Shown piece after piece: positions 27,038 to 41,287 of a stretch of 64,000 bases of DNA. The notes beneath the pieces are model-generated. The model had not been told where the DNA came from and ran no database searches. It saw nothing but the letters and a program-made list of their open reading frames with translations. The DNA is from Lactarius indigo. Lineage: Eukaryota; Basidiomycota; Agaricomycetes; Russulales; Russulaceae. A program made the position numbers and the translations under genes. The stretch is from positions 2,170,001 through 2,234,000 of the forward strand of contig JAFKAC010000004.1 in NCBI GenBank assembly GCA_025766275.1. The letters run 5' to 3'. Position 1 is the stretch's first letter. Each line of letters starts with the position of its first letter.

Positions 27038-30025
27038 ATGAGTGCACCTACACCGACACCGACACCGACATTGACCTACAGTCGGAAAGCGTCGAGGAGG
27101 AGACTCCGCGATGAGAATTCACCCTTCGTGCACCCTGCTAGGCAGCACAAGCGTGCTCGCGAAAGTACAGGTTCGTTCGCCGTCTTGCTCTCTCGCACTC
27201 TGGCTTGCACTCGTTTCCTCTCTCAATATTTATCAGCAGACGAGCACTCCCTCGCATCGCCCTCTAAAGGGCCGAAGAGAACCAGAAGGTCTTCGACTTC
27301 GTCGTTGATCGAGTCCACACGTTAGTATTCTTCGAACGTATGCCGAACCTTTCTTTGGCTCAACACGTCCTCGCTCAGAGGAGCAGGCCAGCGCACACAC
27401 TCGCACCCCGTCCCCGTCCCCGTCTCTCGACACTCTTCCCACCCGTTCCTTCCGTACGCCCATCAAACCAACGACTTCGCTCCCGGGGTCGTCCCCCCTC
27501 ACACCTCTGTCCGCCTCCCCGCTGAAGCGAACGTCTACGCATCCAATGGACCATGCGTCCACTCCGACCAGGGCCAGACGCCCCGCTGATGCGCTATCAG
27601 AATTGTTTGACTTTGTCCCCAAGGTTTCAGAGCGCGTATCGCGAGATAGCGCTCGCTCTCTTCATTCGAAGGTCAATAAGCCTATTGCTAAGCGCATGCT
27701 TGGTCGGACACGGTCAGCGCTGTCGACGGTTGATGGCCCCACCGATGGCACAAGCCTGGAATCTATGGCTTCCAACTCCAACGCGTCTGCTGGTTTGCCG
27801 CTTTCACCGCACCATATCCCTGATCTTGGGTCTGCGGGCTCACAGACGCCGACTATTTCCGACGAACAATTTCAATCCAACATTGGACCTTCCACCGCAC
27901 CGCTCCAGCGATCTAATGTGCGCACCTATGCTGGCAGATCACGCTCTTTCCTGGTCGAACTACCAACTGAGGGCGCCCCCCATGGCGCAATCGATGGGGA
28001 TGATCTAGGTTTAGAAACCCGCGAGTCATACAAGGACCTACGGATGCGATGGGGTGTCGATGATTCAGAGGATGATCCTCGTCTTGGAGTTTCCACCCGA
28101 TCTTCACCAGAACCGGAGAACGGCCGAAAGGGAAAAGGAAGGGCGAAAGACCGCCCAAAGCCAAAGGTCTTGCTTCCCCCAAACATGATGAACGATTTGA
28201 AGAGCATCACGGAACTCAGGAGTAAAGGCGAGAGCAGGCGATTCATGGACGAGGTCGGGTATCTATTCGAAGGCATGGATCGGAATGTCGGTGTTAGAGT
28301 GCGCAGAGGCAGGTGAGCGCCCTTCACTCCCTCTAAATGAAGTTGTTCGATTGATCGTACCCAGTGCTCTGGAACTTGTGACCAAACTTTGTGACCTTGA
28401 CTTCGCGCGGCGCGCAAGGGTTACTGACTTCCGTAGCCGGGCTTGGGACGCGTTGCGCGCGTCTGGTGCCGGCAATGGTGATAAGGTTTTGGACGCTATC
28501 CTTGTGCTCTTCGCGGCGCTCGTGTTACAAACGTCTCATGAGGTGACCGAACTTACTCAAAAGGCCGACTTCGTTCCAGTTCTATGGAATGTACTAGCTA
28601 CTACGGGTGGAGCGGATTCATTAGAGCTTTTGGGTAACGGCGTAAACGACGGGGAGTTGAAAAAGGCTGGAATCGGCAAGGCCGAGAAGCTCGCGGTGAG
28701 CGCCATACCGCACAAATCTTCTTTCGCGTCTTACCGTAACCTACCTTCTAGTTGATGACTTTGAGATCCGTTATTGTCAACAAGTCGGAACTTGTCGCAG
28801 ATGAAGAGTGTCTGTCACTCTGCCAGCTCGCATCTCGGACTCTCGCCTCACTTCCACCTTCCGCTCATCGACCCAGTCAACTGGCACCTCTTCGCCAAAC
28901 CCTCATAGTGGGGCTATCTTCTCTTCCTCCCCGGCTCTCAGGATATGCTTCTGGACTTCCGCTTCTTCCCAATTCTTCTGATCTCGCACCCTCACCAGGC
29001 GTTCCACAATTCAATCATATCGCCGACTGTCTAGAAATTTTCGACTCGCTTCTGTTGGGTCGATGGTCCAGCGACGAGGAGCCGCCGCCGCTCTATCATG
29101 ATGTGATCAATGGTAACGAACAGGAGGATCTAGCAGAAGGTGTTACGACGCTCTGTGCCGTGTGCAACATCTTGCTTCGGAACGGTGATTATGACAACTA
29201 CTCCACGAGAGGTGATGGGCTTGATTGCGAAGTTTCCTCTTGCTTTACTTACTTTACCTCGTCTAGCTAACCGCTGCCTCGAGTCTGCGTTACGTGTGCT
29301 CATCAATGTCTCCCACGAAAATCCGACCTGGTGTAGGCTTCTGCTGCATCAAAGGCTCACGATTCCCGCCATTTCCTCCATTATCGCGCTCTCTCTGCAT
29401 AGACCACAGGACGTGAACGAGGAGCCGAGTGAGCCGAGTGCGCGGGCTTTCGACAGGCTGTGCTTGGCCTTGGGACTTTTAACGAATCTGGTTCAGGTCG
29501 ACGAGGATGCCAAGGATATATGCCGTGAGACAAGTGAGTTCCTCTTCGCGTCCGTCTTCAAACCTCTTCGTCTAAAAGAATGCAGACCTCGACTATTCGT
29601 GTCCGGCCCTTCGCCAATGCGCGTATGCGTGCAGCTGTCCGAATGCCGTCACCGTTTTGGAATGTCTGGCTTTGGTCTACGAGCAGCATCTTCGGCTGGA
29701 AGACGACGACCCTGGTACACATATCATACGCGGACACTTTGCAGTCCTATTCGGACTTCTTATGCGCGGTTCCACTGGGAACCAGAGCATTATTTTGAAT
29801 GCTCTACCGGGAGCGGGGCTCGAGGGCCTAATACGGCATGCTAAGGAGTTTGTCGGATTGTATGCGGAGTTTATGGCACGGGTCGCGCGTGAGGAGGGAC
29901 ATGATGCGGGTGATACGGAGGACGACTCGGATGAGACTATAGCCCAGATCCCGACGAAAGATAGTGCGACGCAGGACGTAGCGCAAGACGTCATCAAGTT
30001 TTTAGAGAGCCTGATGGACGGATGA
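27038..30025 (+). CDS. WPL1: Cohesin-release factor Wapl (wings apart-like)
   Basis: Wapl opens the cohesin ring with Pds5 and removes cohesin from chromatin in the nucleus. The N-terminal part is disordered and Ser/Pro/Arg-rich, beginning with a short (TP)n run and including SELFDFVPKVSERVS. The conserved WAPL domain begins near 28010 with ESYKDLRMRWGVDDSEDD. It continues with MMNDLKSITELRSKGESR and FMDEVGYLFEGM, and across an intron at about 28315-28350 with ALELVTKLCDLDFARRAR. The C-terminal helical repeats include ESALRVLINVSHENPTW and LCLALGLLTNLVQVDEDA. The stop is at 30023-30025 after DVIKFLESLMDG. Several short introns are needed and all joins found keep frame. The gene is divergent from BIR1 and convergent with DcpS (117 bp between stops). 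Confidence 0.88.
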
Positions 30026-30142
30026 CCTCTCAGATCTCAGCTGTCGAGTGATTTATTCTATCTATCGCTAACGCCATAGACATCGAACACGGCTTTCTGT
30101 AACACTAATTCGAATAATTTTGCTGCGTGTCCTATGAACTGT

Positions 30143-31413
30143 CTATGCCTCCGCGTCGTCCGACTGAGCTGCATTCATGGGGGCAAACAAACCATGATTT
30201 TCCCCTAGGTCATATGAAAGCGTCATGCGTTGGAAAATAGAAGGTCCGTTTGGTTCATCGAGCTCTAGCTATCGGTGGGGGAGAGAAAAGTGCAGACGAA
30301 AACGGGTGAGGGGCGGGTGAAGAATGTCAGGTCAAGAAGCCTACCAACGAAATAATGTCATCGAGCATATGAGCGTGGCCAACAGTCATTCCCATAAGAC
30401 CCGTGTGGTTTGCGTTCACAATGTGGACGTGGAAGTGGTCTGAGGTCATCAGTTTCGCGACGGTGACGGGAACTTGGGCTCACAATAACTGGGCTGGTAG
30501 TGGACAAAGAGACGTAGCTCTGTCGCCTCTAAACCCCAGCGAGTTTTAACGACGTTGGTTGCCTCGCGCCGGATGGAGCGCAGGAGGGGGAGGTGCAAGT
30601 AAGTGAGATCCCTTAGACACTTGATATCGGGTCGGAGCATCAATGCGAGCAAGTACAAAGACGCGGTGCTGGTGAGGTCCCACTTCATATCTGGCGAGAT
30701 GAGGAAGCCAAAGGGATCAGAGTCTGGAGAACGAAACAGTATCTTTTCCGCTTCCGAACGACCCGATACAACCTCGTCTATCCTGGAAAAGGCGCTCAGG
30801 TCGATAGCAGGCACTAGCAGGAACGGGGTGAAACCGACCATTGCGTGCGCGAAGCCGGGAATGTGTCTATGTAGGGCTTGACGACACGCTCATATAGTGC
30901 GGGGGTTTCGCGCACGATATGGATCTGTTGCTTGGAGTACTAGAAAATAACGGTTGGAAGGACTATATTTTTGCGGGTGACTTGGACGAACCTTGCGGAT
31001 GTGCACGTCGGTGGCGGGACAGATGACATTGATTTTGACATCTGGCTTATCCTGAGAGGGGCTCAGCCAGCCAAACATCCACGAATACTACAACGCAGGC
31101 ATTAAAGGCTGGGACAGATCAACATAGATAACGAGCTTCTGACGATGTCAGTGCTCTCGATAAGCGAGGTTGTGGATATGAGGCCACTGGAGAACGTGGG
31201 CAGCGCTGTTCGTTCTATCCGGACTATGGCAGGTATTCCTGAGCCATCCGAGTCCGAGTCATTGGGCTTGAAGGATCCGAGCAAGGCGACGGCGTGGGTG
31301 GTGGAGTCTACGTTCGCAGGACTCGAATGTGTGGGGAGCCATTACACAGTCGGACGAGACTCACCCTCATTGAGCACTCGTTCTAACACAAAGCGTTCGA
31401 GGTTGAAATCCAT
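30143..31413 (-). CDS. DCS1: Scavenger mRNA-decapping enzyme DcpS
   Basis: DcpS hydrolyses the cap left after 3'-5' mRNA decay (m7GpppN to m7GMP). The C-terminal HIT domain carries the histidine triad HFHVHIVN (about 30415), preceded by ATELRLFVHYQPSY. The middle has SPDMKWD and LYLLALMLRPDIKCLRDLTYLHLPLLRSIRR. The N-terminal domain includes ATDVHIRK and YSKQQIHIVRETPALYE, and an intron joins RTQW to IDEVVSGRSEAEKI. The last exon encodes LDEPNGPSIFQRMTLSYDLG and ends at 30143. It starts MDFNLERFVLERV at 31413. All exon joins keep frame. It is divergent from tRNase Z (209 bp between start codons), so it shares a promoter region with another RNA-processing gene. Confidence 0.9.
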
Positions 31414-31454
31414 GTTCAGATAAAAAGATTACGTTACGGTCATACCCTGACTGA

Positions 31455-31622
31455 CATCATTACAGCGACCATCCACTTTTTCTTCCTTTGCTTCCTCTCA
31501 CTTTAGAAATTCCTGCGTTCGCAAATTTGCGTGCGCTATGTTCGCATAGTCGCCAGATCTACTCGACGCTGACCCGGTCATTGCATGTCGTCCCAACTCG
31601 ACGAACCACCAATCCAAAAAAT
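31455..31622 (+). promoter_or_regulatory. In-frame AUG-less extension upstream of tRNase Z, presequence-like
   Basis: The tRNase Z frame is open from the stop at 31452-31454 to the ATG at 31623, with no ATG. The translated stretch includes LRALCSHSRQIYSTLTRSLH, rich in Arg, Ser, Leu and Ala and almost free of acidic residues, like a mitochondrial targeting peptide. TTG, CTG and ACG codons could serve as near-cognate starts. The region also lies in the divergent promoter with DcpS. Translation of it is an inference. Confidence 0.4.
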
Positions 31623-34600
31623 ATGAACTGGTCGACCTCCGTCTATACCACCCTTTCTTCAGACACGGAGCCATCCATCGTAATTACCTTCGAATCCGCA
31701 AAGTATATTTTTAATGCTGGAGAAAACACTACTCGCGCAATATTACTGAGTAAAAGGGGATGGAGAAAAGTCAAAGCCTTGTTCTTGACGCAACTCGGAA
31801 CGCAGAGGTCGAGTGGTGTTCCAGGTACGTCGCCAGTGTCGCCCGTTCGTTCGTTCGTTCTTCTCATCGACGGACACTGTCTAGGTCTTCTTATGTCGGT
31901 GGCAGATAGCAGCGCTCGAACCATGGAGATCGTCGGTCCAAGAGGCGTTTTGCACCTTCTTGCGTCTATGCGCCTCTATACGTTTCGGTTCGCTTGGCCA
32001 CACTCTTTCACGCGCGTTCCGCTCTAACCTATACGTGGATAGGGATACCTTGGGTCTCAGGGTCATGGAGGCTCCCGACTTCAAAACCGAGCCCCAAATA
32101 GAGGCTACCCCAGTCTTCGCGGATGATAACATTACCGTTTATTCCATTCCAATCGTGCCCACACCTCGTCGCAACGGTGATTTAACTGTAGCGACCGAGG
32201 ACATACTGGTGACCTCGTTGAAGCGGAAGCGCGAAATCTCTCTTGAGCTACCGTCGAAGCGTCCATCTCTCCATCCTCCCTTACCAACCACCCACGAGTC
32301 TACTCCGTCGACGATCTCTCCGCTTCTTGATCGCTTTCTGGACGACCCCCAGTTCGACCCTACCTCGCTGACCGGAGATGAGGCCGATGCCTGGCGACGG
32401 CTTATCATCGAATATATATTCTCATGGAGAGAACCCCCGCCCAAGCCTCGACCACCTCCCAAGCTCCCAAGTAAAAAAGGCAAACTAAGGCAGGATGTCG
32501 AGAGTACAGAGGCACCAAATGCACCACTTTCTGCTGAAGCTAGTCTCATATCTCTGCTTCAAGCCCCCCATACTATGAGGTGTCAAGACCAACTTTTGAG
32601 TCGCGGTCGCAGAGGAACAACTCCGGCAGGCTCGTTAAAGCCGTTACCTGCATTTACTGCCCCAATACAAAATGCTTCCACAGCGTACATCGTGGTTGGA
32701 CCTCGTGTTCGCGGAAAATTCGACGCCAAGCGCGCCGAGGAACTTGGGCTCTACGGCCCACTGAGAGGGAAGGTAGCGCGTGGAGAAAGTGTCACATTCA
32801 CTGTGAACGACGGTGCTGGAGGGACATTGCAGAGAACAGTGAAGCCGGAGGATTGTGTGGGTGAACATGAGAATACGAAGGTTCGGCCTCTTAGTCCTCC
32901 CCACCCGAACATGCTGAACAAGGTTGTGAAGGTTGTTATTATCCTCGATGTACCGACGCCAGATCATATTGAATCCTTGGTTTCTGCCTTCGCTTCCCCT
33001 GCTTACTCAAGCTTCAGGTTGAAAAACCCCGACAGTCGGAAGGATTACGCCGTGCATGCCATCCATCACCTTCTTGGCTCGGGTGTACTGGAGGACGAGC
33101 GGTATAAGTCTTTTATGAACGGCTTCTCGGATGACACACAGCACCTTATCTGTTCCCCTGATCACAACCCCGATCCCCTAACATTTACAAGTGCAGGGCT
33201 GAGCCAACTCAGGCTCAGCCAGCTGGACCCAGAAATGTTCCCGCTTCCTTGTTACAGCACAGCTCCTCGAAAGGAACTTTCCTGTGCGTCACGTCTGCTG
33301 CCACCGCTAAGAAGATTCCGCTGACGCTCTTTTGTTATCTCAGTGGTTACTCACCTCCCACCGCGGTGCTCATATATGCAGTCCGATAGCTATGTCGATG
33401 TTCGACCACCAAGGCCCCTTGCGGTCGATCCCATGTTGAGAGATAAGGACAAATTCCACCCTGCTATCGCGGCGGAGACACCCCCTGGCCTGTCACCAGA
33501 AACCAAAGAGAAGTTCACGACTGCACAGAAAGTTGTGGACACCCGCCTGGCAGAGCTGGACGGTAATGTGCCCAAAGCGGGAGACGAACTTGTGGTGATA
33601 CCGCTCGGGACTAACAGCGCCATTAGTACTCGGTACCGTAATGGTGACTATCTCGTTGATTTGTACCTCGCCTCGGCTGTTGATCGGTCGTGGAATAGTA
33701 TCTGGGTACTTTGTTCAAATCCCAGATTGGGGCAATCTTCTGCTCGACGCCGGTGAGGGAACGTGGGGCCAGATGGCAAGATACTTTGGGACGGATCCAG
33801 CTCGGCCATCGAACGTTTGGCAGGCATTGCGCGACTTGAAGTGTGTCTTCATCAGCCACGGCCATGCAGATCATCACGCAGGACTTGCAAAGATATTGGC
33901 AATGCGAAAGCAGGTACTACCACTAGAATACACCCTACTCAGCACACTGACTAGTATTCGAGCTCGACCCTCCGCCCCCAGGACCTCTTTACCTCGTCTC
34001 GATATTAACGGTTCACCTATACCTGCGCGAATTTGCCGACTTGGAAAACCTTGGGTTATCGGATTCGACGGACACACCAAATGGTGTCATATCCGTCCTA
34101 AGTGAAGTGGTGAATTCCAGGGGGCGATGTCCGACAGAATCGACTGGGTGGATGAGTCTTGACCAGTGAGCCCTATTTTTCCTCTGTCCTTCGAGACACC
34201 GATTACATCGAGTAGTTCGCGGAAGGCCGCTCAGATGTTATGTGCGGAATTGGGATTCAGCAGGCTAAACACTATTGACGTCCTTCATCGTACGAGAGCG
34301 TTCGGCCTTGTTGTGACACATCAAGATGGGTGGCGTCTAGTGTAGGTAATTGGTTTGATTCTTTGGTATTAGGTACTCACCGGTGGCAACCAGATTTTCG
34401 GGGGACACTATGCCATCGGAGGCACTAGTGCAAGCTGGCCAAGGCGCGACGCTATTGATCCACGAAGCCACTATGGGCGACGACCAAGAAGAGATGGCTC
34501 ACGCGAAGGCTCACAGTACTATCAGTCAGGCGATCGATGTCGCGAAACGGTGAGCAGATCCCGATTTGCACCGTTGCCCAGTGAATTTGATCGTCTTCAG

Positions 34601-34865
34601 TATGCGAGCTCAGAACGTTCTTCTGACCCACTTTTCTTCACGTTACCCAACTATGCCACGGTACTACGGCTCTCCGAAGAGTGACGACGGCGACTATAAA
34701 CCTACCGTTGCGTTGGCGATGGATCACGCGTGTATACGGGTGGGCGACCTCTGGAAGATGGCCACGTACATTCCGGCCATTGCACAGAGCTTCGATGATA
34801 TTACAGACGAAGGAGAGGAGGAGGAGGAGGCTGCACTCGTATTACAGGCTAGTTTGACAGAGTGA
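31623..34865 (+). CDS. TRZ1: Long-form tRNase Z (ELAC2/Trz1)
   Basis: This is the endonuclease that removes the 3' trailer from pre-tRNAs in the nucleus and mitochondria. It is the long form, with two metallo-beta-lactamase halves. The N-terminal half is degenerate ([19 protein letters not shown], then [10 protein letters not shown]). A charged linker and a long insert follow. The catalytic half has [20 protein letters not shown] and [20 protein letters not shown]. The zinc motif is SHGHADHH (about 33855). DGWRVVYSGDT follows, with the VYSG stretch rebuilt across an intron at about 34340-34380. [10 protein letters not shown] is near 34625. Introns interrupt many of these and all joins keep frame. 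The first ATG is 31623. The same frame stays open upstream to 31455 without another ATG. The stop at 34863-34865 lies beside an antisense tRNA gene. Confidence 0.9.
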
Positions 34866-34866
34866 C

Positions 34867-34875
34867 AAAAAAAAA
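34867..34875 (-). terminator. RNA polymerase III T-run terminator
   Basis: Nine consecutive A on the plus strand (T on the transcribed strand) lie a few bases 3' of the tRNA-Arg. The run starts one base after the tRNase Z stop codon. Confidence 0.8.
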
Positions 34876-34880
34876 TAGAA

Positions 34881-34952
34881 TGACCACCGCAGGGGTCGAA
34901 CCTGCAATCTCCTGATTCGTAGTCAGACGCGATGCCATTTCGCCAGGCGGCC
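34881..34952 (-). tRNA. tRNA-Arg (anticodon ACG), no intron
   Basis: Read on the minus strand, GGCCGCC pairs with GGTGGTC as the acceptor stem (two G-U pairs). The D-stem is GCGA/TCGC, the anticodon stem TCTGA/TCAGG with loop CTACGAA (anticodon ACG), and the T-arm GCAGG-TTCGACC-CCTGC. The discriminator base is A. The length is 72 nt including it. It lies tail-to-tail with tRNase Z. Confidence 0.93.
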
Positions 34953-35041
34953 GTGAACAAGTTGGCCATTGGTAATTGATAATCGATAGACGTGGGTTAT
35001 TAGAGCAAAGCGGGCAATTGGATAACTTGAAGTCGAACACG

Positions 35042-37149
35042 ATGTCCGCCCGGAACCCAATCAACGGAGAGCCGACTACGCTCCTGACTTGCCCCGCCGC
35101 ACGCTGTCCGCTACCTTCGTGGAGCCGCACCTTCACAAGTACCGATGCACTCTTGGAACACGCGCGGCAATCCAGGGCACAGCATCCATTGTGTACTACA
35201 TGTCTCAGGGTGTTCAAAGATACCGCAGCTCTGGAACAAGTGCGTGACCGTAACTGCTCGAGCATACAGCCCCTGCTCAACCAGATCGCAGCACGTAGAA
35301 GCAAAACACGTCGTTATATGCCAACCCTGCAACCGAAAATACAAGTCGCAGTCCGCCATCGACCAGCACTGGCGCTCCTCGACCGCGCATCCCAATTGCC
35401 CCGTCTGTGGGGCCGGGGCTGCAGACACGCCTGCACTTGCCGAGGTGAGCAACCGACCGCCTGCCCGACCGATCTGCTCACGAACCACCACCCTTCGTCG
35501 GTTTAATTAGCATATCGCGAATGCCCATCCGAAAGTACGCTGTTGCGGCGTGCTTCTGAGTGAGAACGACCTGGACGTGCACTACCTTACGTCGCGCAAC
35601 CACCCCACGTGTAGGGAGTGTAACATCGGCTTTGCAACCGAATTGGAATATGCTGAGGTACGCGGGCCACGCAAAACTCAGCACTCTGAGAGCTGACGAT
35701 TGGTTTTCGATGTAGCACAATTCACAATTGCACTCGGAATTGCAGTGTAAAGTCTGCGCGGAGCAGTTCCCATCTTCAGAGGCGTTGTGGGCTCACATGG
35801 GAGATCCGTCAAGTCACCGCCGATGCGAGTTCTGCAATGCGGAGTTCAAAGAAACGTCCGCGCTCGTTGAGGTGATTGATAACTAGCCGGTAGATGAAAT
35901 ATAAAGCACGCTGTTGACTCGTTATTTTTTACCAGCATTATACTGAGACTCACCTACCACCAAATGACGTTCAAGACGCGTCCAGTTCCGTTATTGTGCG
36001 TCCACTTTTTGCTTCACGCCCCTACAGTATTGTGAACACCTCCCGCAGGAAGTGTCGACTCGCTCGCCCACCCCTCCGATGAATCGACCTTACGCTCCTC
36101 CCTCCCGCTCTATTCCTTCTGCTGTTGTCGGGGCAGGGCGTACCGCCGCCACACACGCCTATCCTCCTGCGCCTCCCAGCCGCGCGAGCACAAGTGGCCC
36201 TGGCACGAGCACAAGCGGCTCCGACATCGCCTCTGAGCTATACTACACTCCTCATAACAACAACACTTTTACGCACTCGTCCAGTCTTGGCGACAATTCC
36301 TCCAGCGTTTCTCACTCGCATTCGCACCTACAATCGCAATCGCCCTTTAATAACAACCGACCGACCGTCGCGCGGTCTCCTCACCCGGGTTTCTCATCAG
36401 ACGGTGCTTCGTCCGATTATACCGCCGTCCACCGCACTGCGACCCAAAGCCCCGCGCTGCGAGCGCATGCGTCCCCATCCCCGGCGGTTCTCACACCCCC
36501 TCGCGCCTTGTCGTCGTCCCCATCGCCTGCTCTCCCCATCCCTCTACGAGCCGTGGGTTCTGTGGGCCCCGTGACCCCCGCACGCCATGGCACGCTCATC
36601 GCATCGTCGCCACAACCTCATGAACAGCAGTGGGAACAGCAGCAACAGCAGCCGCAACGGCAGCTACCCCAGCCGCCATCCTCCGCTCGGTCCAAAGGGT
36701 CCGTCGCCGAGACGCCCTCGGGCGATCTCGCCAACTTCCATCTGCTCAAGGGCTCTCCCCTGCAGTCCGTCGTTGACTTTGACACGCCGACACCCTCCCC
36801 GCGCACTCCGAGCGCATCTCCCGCCGATCACCAGGCCTTCGCGCTCGCGTCCCGTACGGGGGCCCCTTACTTTCCGCTCAACGACGGGCGTCGGTTCTTA
36901 ACAGGCTCTGCTGGAATCTCGCCCTCCTTCGCGCGAACGCAGAGGGCTGCGGCTGCAATCACTGATGCCAGGTCGTCTTTTTACTGCCGCATATGCCAAG
37001 TGGACCCTTGCCGCGAGATAACGGCAACTGCATGTGGACACATGTTTTGCAATGCGTGCATTGTGGAGGAAGTGCGCGAGAATGCACGTTGTCCCGTGTG
37101 CAACGCCGCGGTGCTACTGTTTGCACTGCTCAGGCTAGATGTATCGTGA
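35042..37149 (+). CDS. C2H2 zinc-finger array fused to a C-terminal RING domain
   Basis: A probable E3 ubiquitin ligase with an N-terminal array of C2H2-like fingers. The pieces are CPLPSWSRTFTSTDALLEH, CTTCLRVFKDTAALEQ/HVEAKH, CQPCNRKYKSQSAIDQHW, CPVCGAGAADTPALAE/HIANAH, CRECNIGFATELEYAE/HNSQLH, CKVCAEQFPSSEALWAHM and CEFCNAEFKETSALVE/HYTETH. A slash marks an intron. A disordered Ser/Pro/Gln-rich linker of about 300 residues follows. The RING is YCRICQVDPC...CGHMFCNACIVEE...CPVC, close to the C-terminus. Introns are at 35240-35291, 35445-35510, 35658-35715, 35872-35935 and most likely 35996-36048, all phase 0. The start at 35042 lies 89 bp from the tRNA-Arg 5' end. Confidence 0.85.
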
Positions 37150-38179
37150 TTGTAGCGGAACCTCTGGTTTTTGGGGGATATTCCTGGCCTTGCATTGCAG
37201 GCTGATCCATAGCGCTTGGCTACTTGAAGTCAGTTCAGTCACCGTTATTGTCGCAAATTTACAGACAAATGTCCGAGGCTGAGCTGAGCATTGAGCTCCC
37301 CCTGTAAGAGGTTAATTCCAACCTGTATAAGGTACTAGTTTCAACGCAGCTCGTATCGCTAAGACCCCACACACATATGTATGTACATTTTCTCAGTCTT
37401 CGGTGTGCATGTCTGCTTTGGTCACTTGGCAAGATGCGAGTTAGTACTCCGCGTGCAATCGGTACAATGATACTCGTAAATTAACCTGAGCGCGCTATGA
37501 TAGCAACTGGGATCTTTAGATGCTCAGGCTATGCTACTGTAATCCCCCAAAAGTCCTTCTGTCCATTATGGCCCCTGCACAATGTGTGGACTTGGGGCAG
37601 TAGTAAATGTCCTTGAATTAGTGCACGAAAAAAGACCGGCGATGCGCCCAAGTCCATGGTTATGCCTTTGGACCCCTTCCACCTCGCGGTTTCATCGCGT
37701 CATTACCCCCAACTACTTTTTAGCTGTGTGTGTGTGGCTATGTGACTGCACTCGGGATCTATGCTGGCTTCGTCTTTCTGTCTGCCAATGACTGTCGTCG
37801 CCAAGGTCATCGCACCCCTGGACCGCTTGCTGGGCCGCTCATTGGACCCATCTTATCAACGAACGTAAGGTGTAGGCTATTATCACACCTTTTTTTTTTG
37901 TGAACGCTTTACAGTAATTACAGCCGGTTTATGTGTACAATGTGGCAGATTTCGGATATGATCAGAGATCTTGTACGGCTCCATTGCTGGCCTTCGGAAC
38001 GGAAATAATCAAAATTTCTTTAGGACCGATGATATAGTAGTCAAACCATTCGTGACGGTTTATCAATCTTTTTGACGATTTAAACTACCCATAACTATGT
38101 ACTTTCCACAAGGAATATTGAGCATTGAGAATGGACAAATGGCAGTTGCAAAGGTAAAAGATCTAAAGTCCAATGCCAC
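37150..38179. other. Intergenic stretch, no gene seen
   Basis: Only short shadow frames occur, such as 69 codons at 37582-37791. The stretch is AT-rich and separates the 3' ends of the zinc-finger and halogenase genes. Confidence 0.5.
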
Positions 38180-40840
<2,661 letters not shown>

Positions 40841-41287
40841 GATGACCGTGCGTGTGTGATTGAGGTGGGCAAAGCATTAAAACATGATATGGTCGTATTC
40901 CTTTCGTCCATGTTGTGCCGAAGACCCGAGGAAGCTGTAAAGGTACAACTTGCTTTCTGCGTAGAAGAATCTGACACGCGAGACACCTTCGAGGCATTCA
41001 AAACGGAGATTGGGGTCCGCTCTGTTCTTCTAAATCCGTTAGTTGAAATGCCCTACAATGCCAGTCCTACTACAACTTAAAAAGCCGTGCACTCGGGGCC
41101 GTCGGCTGATAGGACTAGAAGTCTGTCAATTGGATACCCTTCGATTTTACCACATGGACGGACATATCTCATTGTTTCAAGGCGCCACCGGAGAGATAAC
41201 CTGCCCGTTGCTGACGTTATCACGAGAAAAACCATCGTTCAAGGATGGGTCAACAACAACTCCTCTTGGTACGGTATCTATCACACA
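40841..41287. other. Halogenase promoter region between tandem minus-strand genes
   Basis: Four hundred and forty-seven bases hold the 3' flank of DMC1 and the 5' flank of the halogenase. The open frames here have no recognisable product. Confidence 0.5.
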
